From Pseudoalteromonas sp. Scap06 (GTDB taxonomy: Bacteria > Pseudomonadota > Gammaproteobacteria > Enterobacterales > Alteromonadaceae): a DNA stretch of 64,000 nucleotides. Both the position numbers and the translations under genes were made by a program. The DNA is taken from assembly GCF_013394165.1 (NCBI RefSeq), contig NZ_CP041330.1:744001-808000 (forward strand). Reading direction: 5' to 3'. Each line of letters starts with the position of its first letter. Positions within the stretch are counted from its first letter, which is position 1. The notes under the pieces are model-generated. The model made no database searches. It had not been told where the DNA came from and saw only the letters and a list, made by a program, of their open reading frames with translations. Shown here piece by piece: positions 26,149 through 35,363 of the stretch.

Positions 26149-26176
26149 GTGAGTTAACCTTATTCTATTAACCAAA
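26149..26176 (+). promoter_or_regulatory. 28-bp dyad operator, degenerate copy
   Basis: GTGAGTTAA, ten nt, TTAACCAAA: same half-site core (GTTAA / TTAA) and the same ten-nt spacing as copies 1-3 but with several mismatches. Confidence 0.45.
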
Positions 26177-26185
26177 TCCCTAAGG

Positions 26186-26213
26186 TCTGGTTAAAAAAAT
26201 ATTATTAATCAGA
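26186..26213 (+). promoter_or_regulatory. 28-bp dyad operator, copy 3
   Basis: TCTGGTTAA, ten nt, TTAATCAGA, again followed by ACGA; ends 12 nt before the ATG of the ThsB-like TIR gene, so a bound regulator would probably block or recruit polymerase or occlude the leader. Confidence 0.75.
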
Positions 26214-26225
26214 ACGAGGTTCCAA

Positions 26226-26627
26226 ATGAAAACTTACCACTTATTTATTTCCCATTCATGGAATTATGGACATCAATACAGCAGCTTAACTACCTTACTT
26301 AGAAATAGAGCGCTTTTTAACTTTAGGAATTACTCTGTTCCTGAATCAAATCCTATTATTGGAGCAAGAACCGATAAGCAGCTTGAGGCGGCTATTGAGA
26401 ATAAAGTTAAAGCTAGTTCAGTAGTAATAATAATGACGGGCGTGTACTCAACTTATAGTAAATGGATAAATAAAGAAATCGCTATAGCTAAACGTTTAGG
26501 AAAACCAATTTTAGCTGTAAAACCATATGGGGCAACGAATATGTCTTCAGTAGTTAGAGGTGCAGCAGATGAAATATGTAACTGGTCGACTGAAAGCGTT
26601 ATTTCAGCAATTCGTCGTTTGGCTTAA
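26226..26627 (+). CDS. TIR-like protein, Thoeris ThsB-like (DUF1863)
   Basis: 133 aa, a single compact domain. YHLFISHSWNYG at the start, FRNYSVPESNPI, VVIIMTGVYSTYSKWINKEI and GKPILAVKPYG are the successive blocks of ThsB-type TIR proteins; the Glu in SKWINKEI is the expected catalytic residue. ThsB proteins use NAD+ to make cyclic ADP-ribose-type signals on phage infection. Here it is followed by a caspase-like gene rather than the usual ThsA, the layout of Thoeris type IV as I recall it. Confidence 0.75.
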   Translation: MKTYHLFISHSWNYGHQYSSLTTLLRNRALFNFRNYSVPESNPIIGARTDKQLEAAIENKVKASSVVIIMTGVYSTYSKWINKEIAIAKRLGKPILAVKPYGATNMSSVVRGAADEICNWSTESVISAIRRLA

Positions 26628-26640
26628 GGGAGATAAAAAA

Positions 26641-27600
26641 ATGAGAAAAGCTCTTTTTATAGGTGTAAACGGCTATACCTTCATTAACCCATTAAGTGGC
26701 TGCAATAATGATGCAATAGAGATGGCTTCTGTTTTAACAAGACATGCATCAGGTACTCCTAATTTTCACAGTAAAACTTTGACTACTGCAGAAGATAATC
26801 TTAGTAGGCATACTTTAGAAGCATCAATTCAAGAGCTGTTTTCAGGTTCTTGCGATGTTGCATTACTCTATTTTGCTGGTCATGGTTGTTTCGATACAAA
26901 TCTTCATGAAGGAATGATTCTGCCCCAAGATTATAGAAATACAAGCGACGGTATTCGTGTAAGTGACATTCTTACTTGGGCTAGTAATGCAACTGAGATA
27001 AAAAATAAAATTATTATTCTTGACTGCTGTGAAGCTGGCGGAGCTGGAGAAAGTAAGCAATTGAAAGGTGGCTCAAGCATAATTAGTGATGGTATTACTA
27101 TCTTAACGGCATGTAGAAAAGATGAGTATGCACAAGAGTGTGCCGGACATGGCGTTTTCACTAGACTGTTACTTCAAGCATTGCACGGGGGGGCTGTTAA
27201 TGTTCTTGGTCACGTTACCCCCGGTAGCTTATATTCTTTTGTTGATAATGCACTTGGTCCTTGGGAACAACGACCTGTTTTTAAAACAAATGTTTCTGAG
27301 TTTATTTCTTTAAAAGAGCACACACCACTTGTACCTTTAGAAACACTGAGAAGATTACCTGAATGGTTTCCTGAAGCTGAGTCTGTATTCGCTTTGACAC
27401 CAGCTTATGAGCCTGAGCACCCTGACTTTGATCCTAAGTTGGGAGAAGTTTTTTCTCAACTGCAGCAATGTAATAGGCATAGTTTAATAGAGCCTGTCGA
27501 TGCTGAGCATATGTACTTTGCAGCCATAAACTCTAGAGGATGTCGTTTGACTGCTCTAGGATTTTATTACCGTGAATTAGCAAAGAAAGGACATTTTTAA
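26641..27600 (+). CDS. Caspase-like (C14) protease, putative Thoeris effector
   Basis: 319 aa from ATG at 26641, preceded by GGGAG eight nt upstream; the longer frame from 26560 overlaps the TIR gene and lacks this. Caspase fold: KALFIGVNGYTFINPLSGCN, catalytic His in LLYFAGHGCF (about 82) and catalytic Cys in IIILDCCEAGGAGE (about 129). The last 100 residues are not recognised and may bind a TIR-made nucleotide. Probable role: protease that kills or arrests the infected cell when signalled by the flanking TIR proteins. Confidence 0.75.
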   Translation: MRKALFIGVNGYTFINPLSGCNNDAIEMASVLTRHASGTPNFHSKTLTTAEDNLSRHTLEASIQELFSGSCDVALLYFAGHGCFDTNLHEGMILPQDYRNTSDGIRVSDILTWASNATEIKNKIIILDCCEAGGAGESKQLKGGSSIISDGITILTACRKDEYAQECAGHGVFTRLLLQALHGGAVNVLGHVTPGSLYSFVDNALGPWEQRPVFKTNVSEFISLKEHTPLVPLETLRRLPEWFPEAESVFALTPAYEPEHPDFDPKLGEVFSQLQQCNRHSLIEPVDAEHMYFAAINSRGCRLTALGFYYRELAKKGHF

Positions 27601-28079
27601 TGAGTGTATTTATTAGTTATAAACATTTAGATCGTGATTTAGCTATGCAAATTGATCGTCGATTGAAGCTTGATAACATTACTACTTACTTAGATGTTCT
27701 AGATGCCGAATCTCAATCGACAGTGGATATAACAACAGTTATTACAAAGAATATAGCAAAGTGTACTCACTTAATTGCTGTAGTATCGAAAGAGACTGCT
27801 ACATCTTGGTGGGTCCCTTTTGAAATCGGTGAGGCAACAATATCAGCTAAACGGATTGCTTCTTATCGTTCTAGCTTTAGCCCATTACCGGAATATTTAG
27901 AAATGTGGCCGAAAATGGATAGTATGCAACACTTGGAATTATTTATTGCAGCATATAAAAATGAGCAGCGAGAATCAGTTTATAATCGTAATATGTTTGA
28001 GTCCGTAGGGTCTGTAGGAGTTAAATCTGCAAGCGACTTCCATAGTACGTTAAAAGCTAAAATTCGCCGTGGGTATTAA
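27600..28079 (+). CDS. Second TIR-domain protein
   Basis: 159 aa; ATG overlaps the caspase stop by one nt (TAATG), so it is translated with it. SVFISYKHLDRDLAMQIDRR, TTYLD, CTHLIAVVSKETATSWWVPF then EIGEAT: TIR fold with Glu in FEIGE as likely catalytic residue. It differs from the ThsB-like TIR in all loops. It may make the signal, sense a second trigger, or pair with the first TIR. Confidence 0.75.
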   Translation: MSVFISYKHLDRDLAMQIDRRLKLDNITTYLDVLDAESQSTVDITTVITKNIAKCTHLIAVVSKETATSWWVPFEIGEATISAKRIASYRSSFSPLPEYLEMWPKMDSMQHLELFIAAYKNEQRESVYNRNMFESVGSVGVKSASDFHSTLKAKIRRGY

Positions 28080-28096
28080 ATTATTTGAACACTACA

Positions 28097-28129
28097 TTTA
28101 TGCCAGTTGTTGGAAATAGCTGGCATAAA
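28097..28129. terminator. Stem-loop after the TIR-caspase-TIR operon
   Basis: Perfect 10-bp stem TTTATGCCAG / CTGGCATAAA with a 13-nt loop, 18 nt after the stop codon. No strong T-run follows, so termination is likely but not certain. Confidence 0.5.
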
Positions 28130-28272
28130 TAATAGTTGTAATCTCTTTATCTGCCAAGAAATGATTTTTAATTTTTATTAGAAATTAATGTAGGTAATTT
28201 TTGGAGTTTTATTTGCACATAAAATAAGATTAATATCAATTGGTTGCCATATTTTTCCTGATTAGCTTACAT

Positions 28273-28288
28273 TTTACACGCGAAGTTT
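28273..28288 (-). repeat. Right terminal imperfect inverted repeat of island
   Basis: Reverse complement reads AAACTTCGCGTGTAAA; pairs with 983-998. The host dinB sequence resumes at 28296. Confidence 0.6.
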
Positions 28289-28295
28289 TACAGGT

Positions 28296-29312
28296 GCAGC
28301 CGTTGAAATGCGCGACAACCCCAAGCTTGCAAATGTACCGCTGGCAATTGGCGGTAACAGTCGCCGTGGAGTGCTCTCTACCGCTAATTATATTGCCAGA
28401 GAATATGGTGTGCGCTCTGCTATGTCTAACTATCATGCCAAACAGCTTTGCCCCGATTTAGTTATTGTGCCGGGGAGAATGGCTGTTTATAAACAAGTAT
28501 CAACTCAAATCCGCGCTATATTTAACCGCTATACTGATCTTGTAGAGCCTCTTTCACTTGATGAAGCGTACCTAGATGTTACCGACAGTACTGCATTTAA
28601 AGGCAGTGCAACGTTAATTGCTGAGCAGATCCGCACCGATATTTTTAATACCACAGGGCTGACCGCTTCTGCGGGGATTGCGCCAATTAAATTTATAGCC
28701 AAAATTGCTAGCGATGAAAATAAGCCCAATGGCCAATTTGTAGTATTGCCTGAGCAAGTTGACTCGTTTTTAGCCCAATTACCACTAGGTAAAATTCCAG
28801 GAGTGGGTAAGGTAACCTTGGAGAAGCTTAATTTAAAAGGGTTGTACACGGGCCAAGATGTTCGCGAAAAAGGGGCTAATTGGATGCAGCAACATGTGGG
28901 AAATTTTGGTGTGTCGTTATATCAAAAATGTATGGGAGAGCATATAGGGCGGGTTTCAACTGAGCGGATTCGTAAGTCATTGAGCGTGGAGCATACTTAT
29001 GAATACAACAAAAATAGTCTTGATGAGTGCTTGGAGCAATTACCGCAACTGCTAGGTGAGCTCGAGGTTAGATTAAACAAACAGCAGCTACAAAATAAAA
29101 TTAACAAGTTAAGTGTTAAAGTTAAATTTGCTAATTTTGTTGTGACCTCAGCAGATCAAGCGAATCATCAATTAAACACGGCTATTTTTAAAGAGTTACT
29201 CGCCAAAGCCTATCAACGCGGATTACAACAACCTGTGCGTTTATTAGGAATAGGTGTTGGCATTAAAAACCAACCAGAGCATAATTTACAGCTGAGTATT
29301 TTAGACGTGTAA
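28296..29312 (+). pseudogene. dinB: dinB 3' part (DNA polymerase IV), separated from its start
   Basis: In frame from AAVEMRDNPKLANVPLAIGG to the normal end. It holds the second catalytic motif (SLDEAYLDVT), the HhH region and little finger without any frameshift, but lacks the first 13-14 residues with the first catalytic Asp and the promoter. Translation from the ATG at 28308 would give an inactive enzyme. The lack of decay implies the insertion is recent or that excision can restore the gene. Confidence 0.9.
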
Positions 29313-29422
29313 AAGCTGTAACTCTAGGTTGCCAGTAAGTATGCAGATTACCGCAGTTTACTGGTTATAAATTGCTAAATAAATAATAATAGGGGCTACG
29401 TTTTCTAACAGGATCCTTTTTT

Positions 29423-30958
29423 ATGGCATATCCAAAAGCAGTGTTGGCTCAGCCAGTTAGTGCAAGCCTAGATTGTGCATCACACGATGCACTAATTATT
29501 ATCAGCGATGACTTTTCTCACATACCAAATACGCCTCTGCGCGATGCAATTTTAAATCAAGCTCAAGTAGACTCTCGCATAGGTAATCAAGTTACCTTGC
29601 TAGTAATTGCCGGTAAACGTGTTGTATTAGCCCCAACAGGCCCTTTAAATAGAGATTATGATGATGTACGTCGCTATTTTGATGCGGCTAAATTAGCCAT
29701 TAACGAGGCTAAAGCGTCAGGCAGTGTTAACCCCGCTATTTACTTACCTGCTTTAAATACCAACAGCCGTTACCAACACGCGCTGGAAGTGGCCTATTTA
29801 GGCGCATGCCAAGCATTATGGCAGCCTCTTGAAGCACGTGAATTTCATGGTCATGGTATTGAGCCAATTACTCAAATCGGTTTAATTGATGCCAATGAAC
29901 AAACGATTAAAGCAGTCAATGCATTAGCAGCTGGACAATATGCTGCACGTGATTTATGTGGTACCGAGCCTGAACGTATGGCACCACCACGCTTTGCTGA
30001 TTACTGTAGCGAACTATTTAATAATAGCGCAGTGAGCGTTGATGTGATTGATGACTTGGCTGCCATTGATAAACACTATCCGATGCTAAGTACTGTTGCT
30101 CGTGCATCTTATGCAGTAGAGCGTCATCATCCACGCGTTGTTAAACTTGAATATGTACCAGAGGGTGAAGTAACGCGCACACTGATGTTTGTTGGTAAAG
30201 GCTTAGTTTATGACACAGGCGGTGCAGATTTAAAAGTAGGCGGCTACATGGCAGGTATGAGTCGAGATAAAGGTGGTGCGGCTTCTGTGGCTGGATTTAT
30301 GAAAGCAGTTGCTGATTACCAGCCTAAAGGCGTTAAAGTGATTGCCTTTTTAGCAGTGGTACGTAACTCAATTGGTTCAGATTGTTTTGTTCCTGATGAA
30401 ATCATTACTAGCCGTGAAGGTGTGCGAGTGCGCATTGGTAACACTGATGCCGAGGGGCGTCTAGCGATGGGTGATTTACTTAGTGAAATGAAAGATTTGG
30501 CTGTAAACGAAATAAATCCAACGCTGTTTACTGTGGCTACTTTAACAGGGCATGCTGCACGTGCGATGGGACCATATGGTGCTTATGTAGAAAATGGGCC
30601 AGCACGTAGTGCTAATATTTCACGTCAATTAGCTGATTGTGGTGATTTATGGGCTGACGGTGCAGAAGTATCACGTTCACGTCGTGAAGATTATGACTTT
30701 ATAAAACCACGCACTTTAGCCGATGACGTACTTTCTAGTAATAATGCGGCTTCTGCCGTCACAGCGCGCGGTCATCAATTTCCTATGGCATTTTTAGCTG
30801 TGGTAGGCGGGTTAGATAAGCATGGTAATGAGTCTACTTTACCACTTCCTTATGTGCATATGGATATTGCCGGTAGTGGTGTTGAAGGTGGTGATTGGCA
30901 ACATGGTAAACCAACGGCAGCATCAGTAAGCAGTTTATTTGCCCGCTACTGTTTATAA
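29423..30958 (+). CDS. M17 leucyl aminopeptidase family protein
   Basis: 511 aa. The M17 metal and active-site blocks are present: GKGLVYDTGGADLKVGGYMA (about 253-272), MSRDKGGAASV, and NTDAEGRLAMGDLL (about 345). Di-zinc cytoplasmic exopeptidase removing N-terminal residues; sequence is nearer to the PepB/PepA-like divergent group than to classical PepA. First intact gene right of the island, followed by its own terminator. Confidence 0.85.
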   Translation: MAYPKAVLAQPVSASLDCASHDALIIISDDFSHIPNTPLRDAILNQAQVDSRIGNQVTLLVIAGKRVVLAPTGPLNRDYDDVRRYFDAAKLAINEAKASGSVNPAIYLPALNTNSRYQHALEVAYLGACQALWQPLEAREFHGHGIEPITQIGLIDANEQTIKAVNALAAGQYAARDLCGTEPERMAPPRFADYCSELFNNSAVSVDVIDDLAAIDKHYPMLSTVARASYAVERHHPRVVKLEYVPEGEVTRTLMFVGKGLVYDTGGADLKVGGYMAGMSRDKGGAASVAGFMKAVADYQPKGVKVIAFLAVVRNSIGSDCFVPDEIITSREGVRVRIGNTDAEGRLAMGDLLSEMKDLAVNEINPTLFTVATLTGHAARAMGPYGAYVENGPARSANISRQLADCGDLWADGAEVSRSRREDYDFIKPRTLADDVLSSNNAASAVTARGHQFPMAFLAVVGGLDKHGNESTLPLPYVHMDIAGSGVEGGDWQHGKPTAASVSSLFARYCL

Positions 30959-30976
30959 TTATCTATAAATAAGTCT

Positions 30977-31003
30977 AAAAAGCCCTGAAAATCAGGGCTT
31001 TTT
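30977..31003 (+). terminator. Intrinsic terminator after M17 peptidase
   Basis: AAAAAGCCCTGA, three-nt loop, TCAGGGCTTTTT: 12-bp stem followed by T-run; A-run on the other side gives it bidirectional potential, though the next minus-strand gene ends 124 nt away. Confidence 0.85.
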
Positions 31004-31126
31004 AATTGGTGAAAGGTATTAATTAACCTGAACTTTGGTTAAGAGGTTTACTAACGCATTGAATCAAAATGATATTTATGTTTAATTTTCTCTAGCTTGA
31101 GATAGATTTATTATCCGGAATTCAGG

Positions 31127-32764
31127 TTAACTCAGCTTAAAGCGCGATACCACGCTAGATAATTCAACACTGCTTTGTTTGAGTTTGTCGCTGGCAAGGG
31201 TTAAATCCTTCGTATTACCTAATGATTGCTCCGTTGATTGCGAAAGATCGTTAATTCTTAAGTTTACTTCATCTGCGGCCGATGTTTGCTGCTCTGTTGC
31301 TCTTGCAATTTGGCCGTTCATATCGGTGATCACCGCTACTAACCTGTCTATTTCATCCAGTGATGTATTTGCTGAAGAGGCTTGTTCAACCGTAGAAATA
31401 GAAATTTCTTGGCTAGATTTTACCGCCTCAACTGCGGCTTTAGCGCCTTCTTGCAGTTTAGCTATCATGGCTTGAATTTCATCAGTGCTTTTACCCGTTC
31501 GACTTGCTAAGGTTCTTACTTCATCGGCTACGACGGCAAAGCCTCTACCATGCTCACCTGCCCGTGCAGCCTCAATGGCTGCATTGAGTGCCAACAGGTT
31601 AGTTTGCTCTGCAATACTTCTTATTACATCAAGCACCGAGCCAATATTATTACTCTCTTGAGCAAGATCAGCGGTTACTTTGCTTACGGTTTCTATATTA
31701 CTCGAGAGGGTTTCAATGGCGATAATCGTTTTAGATACCACATTTTTACCCGTTGATGCATTACTGGCAGTATCATTTGCGGCTTGTTCAGCGGCTTCGG
31801 CATTACGGCTAACATCATGAATTTGATGAGTCATTTCCTCCATTGCAGCGGCTACTTGGGTGCTACTGTCGTTTTGAAGCTCAATAAACGACTGGCTGGT
31901 TTTGCTAGAATCATCTACAGCATGGGCATGCTCGTTTACATCGTTTGCGCTTTTGGCGACTAGTACTAAAGACTCTCTAATTTTAGAGACAAATAAATTA
32001 AATGATCTCGAAAGTTGAGATATTTCATCATTACCATTTTCGTTGAGAGTACGAGTTAAATCCCCCTCACCTTGAGAGATATCTTTCATCATCTGCGCTG
32101 CTAAACGAGTCGGCGTTAAAATGCTTCGGCCAATAAAGTAGCTAAATAACACCACCACAATAATCATAATAACAACGTTGATTATGATGATAGTGCGCTG
32201 CTGCGAAAAGGCACTGTCTATGGTATCAAGATAAACTCCCGAGCCGATTATCCATTGCCACTGATCAAAACCTTTAACAAACGCAATTTTATCTACGGGG
32301 TTGTCATTACCGGGCTTTGGCCATTTATAAGGCACATAACCTTCGCCGGATTGTTTTACAACGCTAACCATCTCAACAAATAACGGGGTGCCATCAGGGT
32401 CTTTATTATTAGTTAAATCTTTTCCCTCAAGAGCTGGCTTTATTGGGTGCATTACCATGGCTGGCTGATAATTGTTGATCCAAAAATAGTTAGTATCATC
32501 GTAACGCAATGAGCGTATTGATGCGATTGCTTGAGACTGTGCTTGTTGGCGAGTAAGAGTTTGGTTTTGTTCAAGGGCTGCATAGTGCTTAATAGTACTA
32601 TATGCAGTTTCTACCACATTTTTAGTTTTAAGGTATTGCTCGTTTTTGAGCGCTTGGTATTGGTTACTCAAGCTCGAAATACTCAATACAATTAAACCAA
32701 ATATTACAATCCCTACTAAAATGGCTAGACGTTGAAATATAGTAAAACGACGGAGATTTAGCAT
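31127..32764 (-). CDS. Methyl-accepting chemotaxis protein with single Cache domain
   Basis: 545 aa from the ATG at 32764, chosen because AGGA lies eight nt upstream; an ATG eight codons earlier has a poorer site. TM helix at the N-terminus, periplasmic sCache_2 domain ([48 protein letters not shown]), second TM, HAMP, then the signalling helix bundle with the conserved hairpin [19 protein letters not shown]. Detects small ligands, probably organic acids, and feeds CheA. No C-terminal CheR/CheB tether is seen. Confidence 0.9.
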   Translation of the reverse strand: MLNLRRFTIFQRLAILVGIVIFGLIVLSISSLSNQYQALKNEQYLKTKNVVETAYSTIKHYAALEQNQTLTRQQAQSQAIASIRSLRYDDTNYFWINNYQPAMVMHPIKPALEGKDLTNNKDPDGTPLFVEMVSVVKQSGEGYVPYKWPKPGNDNPVDKIAFVKGFDQWQWIIGSGVYLDTIDSAFSQQRTIIIINVVIMIIVVVLFSYFIGRSILTPTRLAAQMMKDISQGEGDLTRTLNENGNDEISQLSRSFNLFVSKIRESLVLVAKSANDVNEHAHAVDDSSKTSQSFIELQNDSSTQVAAAMEEMTHQIHDVSRNAEAAEQAANDTASNASTGKNVVSKTIIAIETLSSNIETVSKVTADLAQESNNIGSVLDVIRSIAEQTNLLALNAAIEAARAGEHGRGFAVVADEVRTLASRTGKSTDEIQAMIAKLQEGAKAAVEAVKSSQEISISTVEQASSANTSLDEIDRLVAVITDMNGQIARATEQQTSAADEVNLRINDLSQSTEQSLGNTKDLTLASDKLKQSSVELSSVVSRFKLS

Positions 32765-32985
32765 AAACATGTTCCTGTATAAGAGCATTACTTCTCTTTA
32801 ATAAGCATAGTTAAAATATAGGCTAATAGAGCTTTATTTTCATAATATTGAATTTTTATATTTAGTTGTTAGCGGTTAATTTAAATACAATACAAGTTGC
32901 GCGCTCAGGCTTAGATTTTTAGTTACCCTATGCTTAAATGGATTTAATTATTGTTTGTTGACGTTTCAATATATCTTATTTGCAT

Positions 32986-33015
32986 AAAAAAAGGCTGATA
33001 CTTGTATCAGCCTTT
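32986..33015 (-). terminator. Intrinsic terminator of the DPP-IV gene
   Basis: Read on the minus strand: AAAGGCTGATA, CAAG loop, TATCAGCCTTTTTTT. Confidence 0.85.
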
Positions 33016-33030
33016 AGTCGAATAACTTAG

Positions 33031-35256
33031 TTAGTTTGTATTAAAATTACGGTTAAAGAAGTTAGTAATAGTTTGATGTAAATGAGTTTGAACTTGTTTA
33101 CCGCGAAGACTATGTTTTGAGCCTGGGTAAGTCATCATTTCAAACTGTTGATTGTTATCTTGCAGCTGTTTAAACAATTTTGTTGCATGGGTAAACAACA
33201 CGTTGTCATCGGCCATACCATGGTAAATCATTAATGGGCCTTTAAGGCCTTCAGCATATGGGAAAACAGCACTGTCGGTATAACCTTGCGCATTTGTATC
33301 AGGGTGACCCAAGTAACGCTCGGTGTAGTGAGTATCGTATAAGGCCCAGTCAGTTACAGGAGCGCCAGAAACACCGGCACTAAAGTAATCGCCTGCTTTA
33401 AACATGGTCATTAGCGCCATATAACCACCGTAGCTGTGACCATAAATACCAATGCGTGCAGGGTCTACGTAATCAAGTGTACGTAAAAACTCAACGCCTT
33501 TAATCTGATCAGCTACTTCAACAACACCTAAATTTTTATATATTGCATCTTCAAACTTTTTACCACGATTGTAAGAGCCGCGGTTATCTAGTTGAAAAAT
33601 AACATAACCTTGTTGCGCCATATATTGAAAGTATAAGTTTTTACTACGCCAGCTATTAGTTACTCGCTGAGCATGAGGGCCGCCATACACGTTAACAATA
33701 ACTGGGTGCTTTTTACCCTTAGCCATGTTTGTAGGTTTAAATAAACGGTAATGCATAACTTGGCCATCTTTAGCGGTAATAGTACCGTACTCAGGCTTTG
33801 CTAAATCGGTTAAAAAGGGAGTTAGTGGGTGAGAGTCGTCTAGTTTATTCTCTTCAAGCCACGTAATAAACTCTCCATTGATTTTGCGCAGTGCTGCTGA
33901 ATTTGGCTTATTCACCGATGAACTAGTGTCAATGAAGGTTTTGTTATCTTTTGCCAGTACAACATTGTGGTATTGGCCTTTTTCAGTAATGCGCTTAATT
34001 GCCCCTTTTTTAAATAAAGGCGCACTGTATAAGTGACTTTCAAGCGCAGTATCTTTACGCGCTGCAAAGTAAACTATACCATTTTTTTCATCTACGCCTT
34101 TTAAGCTATCAACAACCCAGTCACCAGTAGTTATTTGACGAATAAGTTGGCCATTATTAGCATACAAATAAAGGTGCTTAAATCCATCTCGCTCCGAGGC
34201 CCACACAAAATGTTTTTTATCTTTTAAAAACTCAAGATCAAAATGTAGGTTTATCCAAGTATCGCTTTTTTCAGTTAATGCGACGGTTTGCTGTTTCGTT
34301 TTACTGTTGTAAAAGCGTAATTCTAAATTGTGCTGAGAACGATTTTGCCACTGGTAAGACAGGGTGTTGCTATCGTTTAACCATTTAGCACGAGCGATAT
34401 AAATATCTTTATCTTCACCTAAGTCAACCCAGTCAACTGCTTGGTCATTAAGTTTTACAACACCAAGTTGAATGTCAACATTGTTAGTGCCAGTAAATGG
34501 GTAACGCTGATTAAATAGCTTTACTTCATCAGCATAAATTTCGTTACGAATTGCTTCTTGAACAGGGCTTTCATCAACGCGAGTAAAGGCGATTTTAGAT
34601 TCATCATTTGCCCACCAATAACCGGTCATGCGGCTCATTTCTTCTTGCGCCACAAATTCGGCCATACCGTTTTTAATAACGCCACCGCCATCTTTACTTA
34701 ATTGAATTTCTTTACCAGATGCCAGTTCTAATGCGAAGAGGTTTTGCTCACGAACAAACGACACAAAATTCCCTTTTGGAGAAAAGCGCGCATCGGTTTC
34801 AAATGCTTCAGTGTTAGTCAGCTTTTTACTATTTTTTGTTTTTAAGTCGAAGTAATAAAGGTCGCCATTAAGAGGAAATAATAACGCTTTACCATCTTTT
34901 GACCATTTGTATTCAAGAATACCTTTACCAAAAATACGCTGGCGTTCACGGCGTGCTTTTTCTTCATCTGACAGGTTTTCTGGGCCTGAAAATAATTGCG
35001 CTGAATCAACGAGCAATCGATTGGTGTTATCTTTTAAATTATATTCCCATAAATCATAGCGGTTATAGTCATCTGCTTTACCTTGTAAGTAGGTAACACG
35101 GCTACCATCGGGAGAAAACTTAAGTTGTACCGGAGATTTGCCAGCTAAGCTTGGATCATCAAATATGCGCTCAAGCGTTAACGGCTTTGCTTGAGCGCTT
35201 AACGCGCCCGCCATCAGGGGGATTGCCAGTGAGAGGTGTTTTAGTTTTTTTAACAC
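33031..35256 (-). CDS. Dipeptidyl peptidase IV, S9 family, secreted
   Basis: 741 aa. Signal peptide (MLKKLKHLSLAIPLMAGALS then AQA), eight-bladed propeller domain, including the Glu-Glu motif VAQEEMSRMTGYWW that anchors the substrate amino group, and a C-terminal alpha/beta hydrolase with nucleophile Ser in GIYGHSYGGYMALM (about 615), Asp in HGMADDNVLF and His in GSKHSLRG. Removes X-Pro dipeptides from peptides in the periplasm. Monocistronic with its own terminator. Confidence 0.9.
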   Translation of the reverse strand: MLKKLKHLSLAIPLMAGALSAQAKPLTLERIFDDPSLAGKSPVQLKFSPDGSRVTYLQGKADDYNRYDLWEYNLKDNTNRLLVDSAQLFSGPENLSDEEKARRERQRIFGKGILEYKWSKDGKALLFPLNGDLYYFDLKTKNSKKLTNTEAFETDARFSPKGNFVSFVREQNLFALELASGKEIQLSKDGGGVIKNGMAEFVAQEEMSRMTGYWWANDESKIAFTRVDESPVQEAIRNEIYADEVKLFNQRYPFTGTNNVDIQLGVVKLNDQAVDWVDLGEDKDIYIARAKWLNDSNTLSYQWQNRSQHNLELRFYNSKTKQQTVALTEKSDTWINLHFDLEFLKDKKHFVWASERDGFKHLYLYANNGQLIRQITTGDWVVDSLKGVDEKNGIVYFAARKDTALESHLYSAPLFKKGAIKRITEKGQYHNVVLAKDNKTFIDTSSSVNKPNSAALRKINGEFITWLEENKLDDSHPLTPFLTDLAKPEYGTITAKDGQVMHYRLFKPTNMAKGKKHPVIVNVYGGPHAQRVTNSWRSKNLYFQYMAQQGYVIFQLDNRGSYNRGKKFEDAIYKNLGVVEVADQIKGVEFLRTLDYVDPARIGIYGHSYGGYMALMTMFKAGDYFSAGVSGAPVTDWALYDTHYTERYLGHPDTNAQGYTDSAVFPYAEGLKGPLMIYHGMADDNVLFTHATKLFKQLQDNNQQFEMMTYPGSKHSLRGKQVQTHLHQTITNFFNRNFNTN

Positions 35257-35363
35257 AGGATTGCCTTTACTTACATAAAATTACCCCCGATGGTAAAGCA
35301 CAAGCGTGTGCAACTGCAACTAAATGCTATAAAGTGTGAAGTAAAATAACCTAAGGATTTAAC

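Larger units (their letters stand above)
983..28288. mobile_element. Genomic island / SE-like integrative element inserted in dinB
   Basis: The boundaries come from the split dinB gene. The left end reads AAACTTGAGGGTGTTA from 983; the reverse complement of the right end reads AAACTTCGCGTGTAA from 28288 inward, an imperfect inverted repeat with one gap. The left end carries four recombination genes in one operon (1072-7885), the right part carries cargo. The interior is visibly AT-rich and gene order is accessory. A second dinB stub at 8598 indicates the island may be two insertions in tandem or a decayed composite. The last few bases before the resumed dinB sequence (28289-28295) could belong to either side. 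Confidence 0.85.

Noticed and set aside
25545..26213. Repeats as a CRISPR array
   Set aside because: Copies are dyads with variable distances and no spacer regularity; no cas genes.
28308..29312. Complete functional dinB starting at 28308
   Set aside because: It lacks the N-terminal catalytic Asp and promoter; in-frame homology extends upstream to 28296 and the missing start is at 946.
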